Positions 1 through 5,256 of a DNA stretch of 9,340 bases are shown one piece after another. The stretch is from an uncultured Clostridia bacterium (GTDB lineage Bacteria; Bacillota; Clostridia; Oscillospirales; CAG-272): contig CAMPBZ010000034.1 in the NCBI GenBank assembly GCA_946641795.1, positions 1 through 9,340 on the forward strand, read 5' to 3'. The translations under genes were made by a program, and so were the position numbers. Each line of letters starts with the position of its first letter. Positions within the stretch are counted from its first letter, which is position 1. The notes beneath the pieces are model-generated. The model saw only the letters and a list, made by a program, of their open reading frames with translations, was not told where the DNA came from and ran no database searches.

Positions 1-1
1 G

Positions 2-1078
2 TGCATCTATCCCATGTACGACTTTGCCCATCCCATCGGGGACGCGCTGGAGGGCATCAGCCATTCCATGTGCTCCCTCGAATATGAGATTCACCGGCCG
101 CTGTACGACTGGGTCGTGGAGAAGAGCGCCAACCTGCTGCCCGCCCGTCCGCGGCAGCTGGAGTTCTCCCGGCTGAACATCACCCGCACCGTCATGAGCA
201 AGCGCTATCTGCGCCAGCTCGTCGAGGGCGGCTATGTCTCCGGATGGGACGATCCCCGGATGCCCACCCTCAGCGCCATGCGCCGCCGGGGCTACACGCC
301 CCGGGCCATCCGCAATTTTGTGGACATCATCGGCATGAGCAAGGCGGACTCCGTCGTGGACTTCGCGCTGCTGGAGCACTGCGTGCGGGACGATCTGGGC
401 GACGTCGCGCCCCGGGCCATGGCCGTCATGGATCCGCTGAAGGTGGTGCTGGACAACTGGCCGGAGGGCGAAACGCGGACCGTCACCCTGGAAAACCATC
501 CGGATCATCCGGAGATGGGGAGCCGGGAGATTGCCTTCGGCCGCGAGCTGTACATTGAGCGGGATGACTTCATGGAGGTGCCCGCGAAAAAGTATCAGCG
601 CATGTTCCCCGGCAACGAGGTCCGGCTCAAGGGCGCCTACATCGTCCGCTGCGACAGCTGCGTGAAGGACGCAGAGGGCAATGTGACCGAGGTGCACTGC
701 ACGGTGGACCTGGATTCCTTCTCCGGCAGCGCCGGCGCGGACCGGAAGATCAAGGGCAAGACCCTGCACTGGGTGCCCGCCGCGGACTGCATTCCCTTCG
801 AGGCCCGGCTGTACGACCAGCTGCTGAGCGAGGAAATGCCCGAGGAGGAGGGCGACGCGCCGGACAAGAAGGACTTCATCTCCCGTCTGAATCCGGACAG
901 CCTGGTGGTTCACCGCGGCTACGCGGAGCGGGTGCTGGCGGACGCCGAAACCGGCGCGGCCTTCCAGTTCCTGCGCCTGGGCTACTTCTGCAAGGATCCG
1001 GATTCCACCGCGGAGCTGCCCGTCTACAACCGGACCGTCGGTCTTCGGGACACCTTTTCCAAGCAGGTGGCCCGGTAA
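2..1078 (+). CDS. glnS: Glutaminyl-tRNA synthetase, C-terminal part (5' end outside window)
   Basis: Class I aminoacyl-tRNA synthetase that charges tRNA-Gln with glutamine in the cytoplasm. The frame is open from base 2 and starts mid-protein with CIYPMYDFAHPIGDALEGI, which matches the GlnRS catalytic core after the HIGH region; the HIGH motif itself lies upstream of the window. The KMSKS-equivalent VMSKR is encoded at 191-205, followed by GWDDPRMPT and LRRRGY-like (MRRRGYTP) segments typical of GlnRS rather than GluRS. The two anticodon-binding beta-barrels follow (PRAMAVMDPLKVV, HPEMGSREI, EVRLKGAYIV, LHWVPAADCIPFEARLYD), ending with NRTVGLRDTF close to the stop, as in E. coli GlnRS, so the C-terminus is complete. 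About 358 residues are present of a usual 550 or so. Codon use is very GC-rich, unlike every gene to its right. No clear rho-independent terminator follows; only a 14-bp GC palindrome (1090-1103) without a T-run. Confidence 0.96.
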   Translation, partial: CIYPMYDFAHPIGDALEGISHSMCSLEYEIHRPLYDWVVEKSANLLPARPRQLEFSRLNITRTVMSKRYLRQLVEGGYVSGWDDPRMPTLSAMRRRGYTPRAIRNFVDIIGMSKADSVVDFALLEHCVRDDLGDVAPRAMAVMDPLKVVLDNWPEGETRTVTLENHPDHPEMGSREIAFGRELYIERDDFMEVPAKKYQRMFPGNEVRLKGAYIVRCDSCVKDAEGNVTEVHCTVDLDSFSGSAGADRKIKGKTLHWVPAADCIPFEARLYDQLLSEEMPEEEGDAPDKKDFISRLNPDSLVVHRGYAERVLADAETGAAFQFLRLGYFCKDPDSTAELPVYNRTVGLRDTFSKQVAR

Positions 1079-1240
1079 GCCCGGCCCATCCGCCGCGCGG
1101 CGGCAACGGTTTCCAAAGCCGGGGCGGAGGACACCTTTATTTCGGTGGGGCTGACACCCAGCCAGTACAAGATCATTACCGAGAGCGACAAACCGGTTTA
1201 CAAGGTGCGCTTTAAGATTTTGGAAATTTTCGGTTGGTAA
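1079..1240 (+). pseudogene. Start-less 3' end of an unidentified gene
   Basis: An open frame runs from just after the glnS stop to TAA at 1238-1240, in the same frame as glnS. It has no ATG and no ribosome-binding site; the only in-frame GTG (1145) is unsupported. From about 1109 the translation looks like genuine protein (TVSKAGAEDTFISVGLTP, then SQYKIITESDKPVYKV, RFKILEIFGW), with codon use closer to the genes on the right (TTT, ATT, AAA, TTG) than to glnS. It ends immediately before a strong terminator, as a real gene end would. I do not recognise the family. The simplest reading is the last 45-50 codons of a gene whose upstream part has been replaced by unrelated glnS DNA, either through assembly or through a real rearrangement. 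The left limit is an upper bound; the true junction is probably between 1079 and 1130. Confidence 0.5.
1090..1103. repeat. GC-only 14-bp perfect palindrome after glnS
   Basis: CCGCCGCGCGGCGG is fully self-complementary and begins 11 bases after the glnS stop. It could be the stem of a glnS terminator in a GC-rich genome, but no T-run follows, so termination is not supported. It also sits inside the interval where composition changes. Confidence 0.35.
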
Positions 1241-1274
1241 ACAAAAAAGCCGCGTTGCAACGCGGCTTTTTTGT
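1241..1274. terminator. Bidirectional rho-independent terminator (perfect 34-bp palindrome)
   Basis: The half-site ACAAAAAAGCCGCGTTG (1241-1257) is followed immediately by its exact reverse complement (1258-1274). The folded RNA has a GCCGCG/CGCGGC core flanked by A6/T6, so either strand yields a GC stem followed by a U-run. It begins on the base after the stop of the start-less frame and its last base is the first base of the permease stop codon. It therefore serves two convergent genes. Confidence 0.93.
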
Positions 1275-2134
1275 TATTTCAGCAGTCCGGCAAGCGGGGT
1301 CAGATCAACGAGAAGACCTACCAGCAAGCCCACGCCGAACAGAATGGCAAGAACGCGGAAGGAATCGCGCACCGGGCGGTTGTTGCGGAAAAGGACGAGC
1401 AGACCCACGCCGGCGTTGACCAACAGTCCCGACAGGAGCGCGCCCACGCTCAAAACGCCTTGCAGATAAAGCTCGGTCAGCACCACGCTGGAAGCGCAGT
1501 TTGGGATCAGGCCGATCAACGCCGAAAGAAGGTTGGCAAGAATGGGGCGGGTGCCGACGAACGCGGCCAGCCGCTCCTCGCCGATAAAATGGACGGCGGT
1601 GTTTAAAAGAAAGGTGATGATCAGCAGGAACGCCACGATGCGCAGGGTGTGTTTGATTGCCGAAAGGGCGATGTGATCACCGCATTGGCAATGCTCGCGC
1701 TCGCAAATATCCTCAATTTTGGCCTCATCGACCACCGGATGCTTTTTGCGGAAGAGGCGGGCGACCAGATCGATCACAAACCCGGCAAAAATGCCGACTA
1801 CCAGCTTGGAAAGCAACAGTTTCCAGGGGAAAACACCGTGCGAGATCATAATGGGCAGCATTTCATCCGAAGTGGAGAGAAAGACGGCGATCAGCGTACC
1901 TGTGGTGATCAGTCGGCCGGCATAAAGCTCGCTTGCCGCCGCCGAAAATCCGCATTGCGGCACAAGGCCGAACAAGCCGCCGAACAGCGGCGCCACCTTG
2001 CCCGATTTGGCAAGCAGGCGCTCGGTTTTTCCACCGGCGTGGTGCTCCAAAAACTCCATCAGCAAATAGGCAAGATAAAGAAACGGCAACAGCTTGGCCG
2101 TATCCAAAAGGGTGTCCAGGATAACGTTGATCAC
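1274..2134 (-). CDS. Polytopic heavy-metal (manganese-type) exporter-like permease, ArsP_2-like
   Basis: Predicted inner-membrane transporter of 286 residues, resembling the family annotated as putative manganese transporter or arsenic efflux protein (ArsP_2-like 10-TM exporter). Hydrophobic segments lie near residues 10-28, 48-64, 76-97, 107-126, 162-180, 196-212, 226-248 and 260-284. Two halves are internally similar: GLVPQCGFSAAASELYAGRL (57-76) aligns with GLIPNCASSVVLTELYLQGV (208-227), each with a Pro-x-Cys in a membrane segment, so the protein is a tandem duplication. The hydrophilic loop between the halves carries a Cys/His cluster (C144, H148, C149, C151, H154) that could bind metal. 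The GTG at 2134 is chosen as start because it overlaps the regulator's TGA (GTGA) and has AGGGGG seven bases upstream; an ATG at 2164 would lack this and lies within the upstream gene. The substrate is inferred from family resemblance and the Fur-family partner; Mn, Fe, Zn or another metal are all possible. Confidence 0.8.
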   Translation of the reverse strand: MINVILDTLLDTAKLLPFLYLAYLLMEFLEHHAGGKTERLLAKSGKVAPLFGGLFGLVPQCGFSAAASELYAGRLITTGTLIAVFLSTSDEMLPIMISHGVFPWKLLLSKLVVGIFAGFVIDLVARLFRKKHPVVDEAKIEDICEREHCQCGDHIALSAIKHTLRIVAFLLIITFLLNTAVHFIGEERLAAFVGTRPILANLLSALIGLIPNCASSVVLTELYLQGVLSVGALLSGLLVNAGVGLLVLFRNNRPVRDSFRVLAILFGVGLLVGLLVDLTPLAGLLK

Positions 2135-2538
2135 ACCCTTGCCCCCTTTCGGCAGGCGGCACAAACGCCGTACAGGATGGATTGTCCGCAGTCAATGGAA
2201 AAGCCGTGTTCTTCCAGCAAATGGGCGGCAAACCCGGCCGAGTCGCCGCAATCCAAGTGCTCGATTTTTCCGCAAACCTTGCATTTTGCGTGAAAATGGT
2301 TGCGGCAATCGCAGGCGTCGCCAACGTACTGGTAGCGGAATTTTGCCGTTTCCTCATCGCGAAACTTGCGCACCACGTCGGCCGCGCAAAGCTCGGTCAG
2401 AGGGCGGTAACCACTGCTTTGCGCCGCCGCGCCGCCGTGAACGGCCCGGCAGATCTCCTCGGCGGTAAAGTGTTGGTCGGGGTTTTGGGAAAGGAAGGAG
2501 ATGAGCCGCTCCCTGCCCTCGGTTTTGTATTGCTTCAT
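2131..2538 (-). CDS. Fur-family metal-responsive transcriptional repressor
   Basis: 135-residue cytoplasmic DNA-binding regulator of the Fur/Zur/PerR superfamily. The N-terminal winged-helix part (about 1-72) includes FTAEEICRAV and the recognition-helix region SSGYRPLTELCAADVVRKF (41-59). The C-terminal dimerisation and metal domain contains HFHAKCKVCG (81-90) and CAAC (126-129), giving the two CxxC pairs of a structural zinc site plus nearby His and Cys ligands. The recognition helix is unusual: most relatives have (S/T)VYR(N/Q)L, while here it is SGYRPL, with Gly and Pro in the helix. The start is the ATG at 2538 with AAAGGA seven bases upstream; an upstream in-frame ATG at 2598 would fall at the promoter -10 and is rejected. 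It overlaps the permease start by four bases, so the two are translationally coupled, and it probably autoregulates through the flanking operators. Which metal it senses cannot be decided from sequence. Confidence 0.92.
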   Translation of the reverse strand: MKQYKTEGRERLISFLSQNPDQHFTAEEICRAVHGGAAAQSSGYRPLTELCAADVVRKFRDEETAKFRYQYVGDACDCRNHFHAKCKVCGKIEHLDCGDSAGFAAHLLEEHGFSIDCGQSILYGVCAACRKGARV

Positions 2539-2555
2539 TGTGTTTCCTTTGCTTT

Positions 2556-2570
2556 TGAGAATAGTTCTCA
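2556..2570. promoter_or_regulatory. Fur-type operator 2 (downstream of fur promoter)
   Basis: TGAGAA-TAG-TTCTCA is an inverted repeat with 6-bp arms, centred about +19 from the predicted transcription start of the fur operon. On the minus strand it is preceded by another GAGAA half-site in the same orientation (forward TTCTC at 2573-2577), giving three half-sites in tandem as in extended Fur boxes. It resembles the Gram-positive Fur-family consensus TGATAAT-N-ATTATCA with the fourth position changed symmetrically to G/C. Binding here would block transcription. Confidence 0.7.
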
Positions 2571-2588
2571 TTTTCTCGAACAAAGGGT

Positions 2589-2617
2589 ATTGTATCATAT
2601 TGACCCCGGTTTGTCAA
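2589..2617 (-). promoter_or_regulatory. Sigma-A promoter of the fur-permease operon
   Basis: On the minus strand a perfect -35 TTGACA (2612-2617) is followed, after 17 bases, by -10 TACAAT (2589-2594) with an extended TG motif one base upstream. The start point would be near 2582, leaving a leader of about 44 bases to the fur ATG. It lies entirely within the gap between copA and fur, so the fur operon need not depend on copA read-through. Confidence 0.88.
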
Positions 2618-2620
2618 TAG

Positions 2621-2643
2621 AATTTGAGAATTTTTCTCAAATT
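2621..2643. promoter_or_regulatory. Fur-type operator 1 (upstream of fur -35)
   Basis: A perfect inverted repeat: AATTTGAGAA (2621-2630), TTT, then TTCTCAAATT (2634-2643). Its core TGAGAA-N3-TTCTCA is identical to operator 2, 69 bp away centre to centre. It abuts the upstream edge of the -35 element. Two identical sites on either side of one promoter support cooperative or looped repression by the adjacent regulator; that it is the adjacent regulator is inference. Confidence 0.75.
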
Positions 2644-2647
2644 TCTG

Positions 2648-2682
2648 CAAAAAAAGAGAACCTTACGGTTCTCTTTTTTGGG
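2648..2682 (-). terminator. Rho-independent terminator of copA
   Basis: Perfect 13-bp arms AAAAAAGAGAACC (2650-2662) and GGTTCTCTTTTTT (2667-2679) around a four-base loop. Read on the minus strand, the stem begins three bases after the copA stop and ends in a run of seven T. It separates copA from the fur operon. Confidence 0.92.
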
Positions 2683-2883
2683 TTATTTCAGTTGGTAGCC
2701 AGCATCGGCGACCGCTTTTTCAAAAACGGCGCGGTCGGTAGGGGCAGAAAGCGTTACAATCGCGGTTCCGTCCTTGTGGCTGACCTCGGCGCTTTCCACC
2801 GTTGGAATTGCCTCCAAGGCTTTTTTGACGTGCATTTCGCAATGGGAGCACATCATTCCTTCAATTTTTAAGGTTTCTTTCAT
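2683..2883 (-). CDS. Possible internally initiated CopZ-like copper chaperone (in frame within copA)
   Basis: The C-terminal HMA domain of copA begins with an in-frame ATG at 2883 (M762 of CopA) preceded by GAGGGA (2891-2896) at a seven-base spacing, as good a start as most in this window. Initiation there would give a 66-residue protein beginning MKETLKIEGMMCSHC, with the size and fold pattern of free-standing CopZ chaperones (about 68-70 residues): metal motif MMCSHC near the N-terminus and a terminal GYQLK beta-strand. A near-copy of the start sequence, ATGAAAGAAAC, lies 27 bases upstream (M753). Two explanations fit: a former separate copZ fused to copA by loss of a stop, keeping its start, or a deliberate dual product. 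Without expression data, separate synthesis is only a possibility; the purine-rich linker could produce an SD-like site by chance. Confidence 0.35.
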   Translation of the reverse strand: MKETLKIEGMMCSHCEMHVKKALEAIPTVESAEVSHKDGTAIVTLSAPTDRAVFEKAVADAGYQLK

Positions 2884-5166
2884 TGGTTCTTCCCTCTTTG
2901 TTTCTTTCATTTTTTCGGTTTTGGGGTGCAGGCGGATCCAATTGAGCCGCAGTGCATTCATCACCACGCAAAAGCTGGAAAGCGACATTGCCGCCGCGCC
3001 GAACATCGGGTTGAGGAGCCAGCCTTTCCAGGTGTACCAGGCGCCCGCCGCCAACGGAATGCCGATGACGTTATAGAAAAATGCCCAAAATAGATTTTCT
3101 TTGATGTTGCGGAGCGTTTTTTTGCCAATGCGAATGGCCGCGGGAACGTCCGAAAGCCGGCTTTGCACCAGCACCACGTCGGCCGCGTCGATGGCAATAT
3201 CCGTCCCAGCGCCAATGGCAAGGCCAACGTCGGCCGCCGTTAACGCAGGCGCGTCGTTGATGCCGTCGCCCACCATTGCCACCTTTTCGCCCTCGGCTTG
3301 CAGGCGGCGAACGACCTCGGCTTTGTCGTTCGGCAAAACCTCGGCAATCACCTCGTCAATGCCCACCTGCCCGGCAATGGCGGCCGCGGTACCGGGGTTA
3401 TCGCCGGTAAGGAGCACCACACGCAGACCGGATTTTTTCAGCTCCCGGATCGCGTCGGCGCTTTCGGGTTTGGGAACATCCGCAACGGCAATGATCCCCA
3501 CGGCGCGATCCCCTTTTGCAAAGAACAGCGGGGTTTTGCCCTCTTTTGCATAGGTTTCGGCTTTGGAAAGCAACCGCTCGGGGAACGCGGCGCGTGCGGC
3601 GACCGTTTTTTGGTTGCCGCCCAACAGCGGCACCTCTTCCAGCGTAGCGGACACGCCGCTCCCGGTAAGGGCGGTAAAATCTTCCACTTCGGCAACCGGA
3701 AGGCTCCGGCGCTCCACTTCCTCAATAATTGCTCTTGCCAGCGGATGCTCGCTTTTGGCTTCCAGCGCGCCGGCAACGGCAAGCAGTTCCTCAACCGGGG
3801 TTCCGTCCGCCGGTAACAGATCGGTCACGGTCGGGCGCCCGGTGGTTACGGTTCCGGTTTTATCCAGCACAACGGCGGTGACCCGCCCGGTGTTTTCCAG
3901 CGCGGTTGCCGTTTTGAAAAGAATGCCGTTTTTGGCGCCGACCCCACTGCCGACCATAATGGCCACGGGCGTTGCAAGGCCGAGCGCGCAGGGGCAGCTG
4001 ATGACCAATACCGCAATGGCGCGGGCAATGGCAAAGCCCGCCGTTTGCCGCGCGATCAGCCACACCAGAAGCGTGACCAGCGAAATAGAAAGCACCGTCG
4101 GCACGAAAACGCCCGAAACGCGATCCGCCACCTTGGCAATGGGCGCTTTGGTTGCCGAAGCATCGCTGACCATTTGAATAATTTTGGAAAGCGCGGTGTC
4201 CTCGCCAACGCCGGTCGCCCGGCATTTGAGGTAGCCGGAGCGGTTGTTGGTTGCCGCAAAAACGCGGTCGCCTTCCCCTTTGTCCACCGGCAGGCTCTCG
4301 CCGGTCAGCACCGCTTCGTCAACTGCGGCGCCCCCTTCCAGAACAACGCCGTCCACCGGGATCTTGCCGCCGGGACGGACGAGGAAAACATCGCCGACCC
4401 GCACCTCGGAAACCGGGACTTCCACCGCGTTTCCGTCCCGTTCCAGAATGGCGGTTTGCGGCGCCAATTCCATCAGCGAACGGAGCGCGTTGGTGGTGCT
4501 TCCCTTTGCTTTGGCTTCCAGCAGTTTGCCCAGCGTGATCAGCGTCAGGATCATACCGGCCGATTCAAAGTAAAAATCGTGCAAATAATCGTGTGCGGCT
4601 TCGCCTGCCATAACCTTGCCCGAAAGTGCGAACAGCACGTAAACACTGTAACCGAAGGCCGCAAGCGCGCCGAGCGACACCAGCGTATCCATATTGGGCG
4701 CACGGTGAAGTGCCCCTTTGGCGCCGCTGATAAAGAACTTTTGGTTGATGACCATAATGATTGCCGAAAGGAGCATTTGCAAAAGCCCGATGGCAAGCGG
4801 ATTTTGCCCCAATGCCGGCGGCAGGGGCCAGCCCCACATCGAATGCCCCATAGAAAGGTACATCAGCGGGAGCAAAAAGAGGAGCGAGAAAATCAGCCGG
4901 CGCAACAGGATGGGGCTTTCCCGATCGGCAAGCGGATCTTCCGCTTTGCCGGGGTCTTTTTTGGCGCCCCCTTTGGGCGAAGCACCGTATCCAGCTGCCT
5001 CAACCGCGGCAATGATGGCGCCGGGACTTGCCGTTCCCTCTACGGCCATAGAATTGGTGAGGAGATTGACCGAGCAGGACGTAACGCCGTCCACCGCCGA
5101 AACCGCTTTTTCCACTCTTGCCGAGCAGGCGGCACAGCTCATACCCGTTACCTGATATTGTTCCAT
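2683..5166 (-). CDS. copA: Copper-exporting P1B-type ATPase with N- and C-terminal HMA domains
   Basis: Membrane pump that exports Cu(I) from the cytoplasm using ATP; 827 residues. In order: N-terminal HMA domain with GMSCAAC (C11, C14); variable linker (62-85); first membrane helices (about 88-220); actuator domain with TGES (288-291); helix with the metal-site CPC (C391-C393) in SCPCALGLATP; phosphorylation site DKTGTVT (D435); SEHPLA (472-477); TGDN (587-590); GDGINDAP (633-640); last helices with YN (698-699) and MSLSS (727-731), the copper-type P1B-1 signature together with CPC; then a charged linker and a second HMA domain with MMCSHC (C773, C776). The start at 5166 has GGAGGG six bases upstream. 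Single-HMA or tandem N-terminal HMA forms are more common than this split arrangement. It is transcribed away from the kinase terminator, with its own upstream palindrome, and ends at a strong terminator. No CsoR or CopY gene is visible nearby. Confidence 0.95.
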   Translation of the reverse strand: MEQYQVTGMSCAACSARVEKAVSAVDGVTSCSVNLLTNSMAVEGTASPGAIIAAVEAAGYGASPKGGAKKDPGKAEDPLADRESPILLRRLIFSLLFLLPLMYLSMGHSMWGWPLPPALGQNPLAIGLLQMLLSAIIMVINQKFFISGAKGALHRAPNMDTLVSLGALAAFGYSVYVLFALSGKVMAGEAAHDYLHDFYFESAGMILTLITLGKLLEAKAKGSTTNALRSLMELAPQTAILERDGNAVEVPVSEVRVGDVFLVRPGGKIPVDGVVLEGGAAVDEAVLTGESLPVDKGEGDRVFAATNNRSGYLKCRATGVGEDTALSKIIQMVSDASATKAPIAKVADRVSGVFVPTVLSISLVTLLVWLIARQTAGFAIARAIAVLVISCPCALGLATPVAIMVGSGVGAKNGILFKTATALENTGRVTAVVLDKTGTVTTGRPTVTDLLPADGTPVEELLAVAGALEAKSEHPLARAIIEEVERRSLPVAEVEDFTALTGSGVSATLEEVPLLGGNQKTVAARAAFPERLLSKAETYAKEGKTPLFFAKGDRAVGIIAVADVPKPESADAIRELKKSGLRVVLLTGDNPGTAAAIAGQVGIDEVIAEVLPNDKAEVVRRLQAEGEKVAMVGDGINDAPALTAADVGLAIGAGTDIAIDAADVVLVQSRLSDVPAAIRIGKKTLRNIKENLFWAFFYNVIGIPLAAGAWYTWKGWLLNPMFGAAAMSLSSFCVVMNALRLNWIRLHPKTEKMKETKREEPMKETLKIEGMMCSHCEMHVKKALEAIPTVESAEVSHKDGTAIVTLSAPTDRAVFEKAVADAGYQLK

Positions 5167-5189
5167 TGGTTTTCCCTCCTCTCATAAAG

Positions 5190-5203
5190 TTAGCAATTGC
5201 TAA
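5190..5203. promoter_or_regulatory. Perfect 14-bp palindrome upstream of copA, candidate operator
   Basis: TTAGCAATTGCTAA is fully self-complementary, 24 bases upstream of the copA start codon and between the kinase terminator and the copA ribosome-binding site. Its location suits an operator controlling copA. It does not match the CopY box (TACA-N2-TGTA), CsoR-type sites, or the TGAGAA-N3-TTCTCA repeats of the neighbouring fur operon. The regulator is unknown. I could not find a convincing -35/-10 pair around it. Confidence 0.5.
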
Positions 5204-5210
5204 TCGTTCC

Positions 5211-5249
5211 CGAAAATGCAACCATGACCCCAGCAGAGCCATGGTTGCG
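5211..5249 (-). terminator. Probable terminator of the tyrosine kinase gene
   Basis: Arms GCAACCATG (5218-5226) and CATGGTTGC (5240-5248) pair perfectly around a 13-base loop. On the minus strand the stem starts eight bases after the kinase stop and is followed by ATTTTCGGG, a short T-run, so it is weaker than the other two terminators here. It lies just before the copA palindrome. Confidence 0.65.
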
Positions 5250-5256
5250 GTTTGGA

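Noticed and set aside
2135..2164. ATG at 2164 as start of the permease
   Set aside because: It would add ten residues (MCRLPKGGKG) lying inside fur and has no Shine-Dalgarno site; the GTG at 2134 has AGGGGG at the right distance and overlaps the fur stop.
1649..2293. Plus-strand open frame opposite the permease and fur
   Set aside because: Shadow of two well-supported minus-strand genes.
2539..2598. Upstream ATG at 2598 for fur
   Set aside because: It overlaps the -10 element, so it would not be on the transcript, and it adds residues foreign to the Fur family.
4045..5187. Plus-strand open frame of 380 codons opposite copA
   Set aside because: Antisense shadow; the translation is His/Arg/Gln-rich and lacks a supported start, whereas copA is unambiguous on the other strand.
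5190..5203. CIRCE (HrcA) element, because of the TTAGCA/TGCTAA ends
   Set aside because: CIRCE needs TTAGCACTC and GAGTGCTAA separated by nine bases; here the halves meet directly as AATT and copA is not a heat-shock gene.
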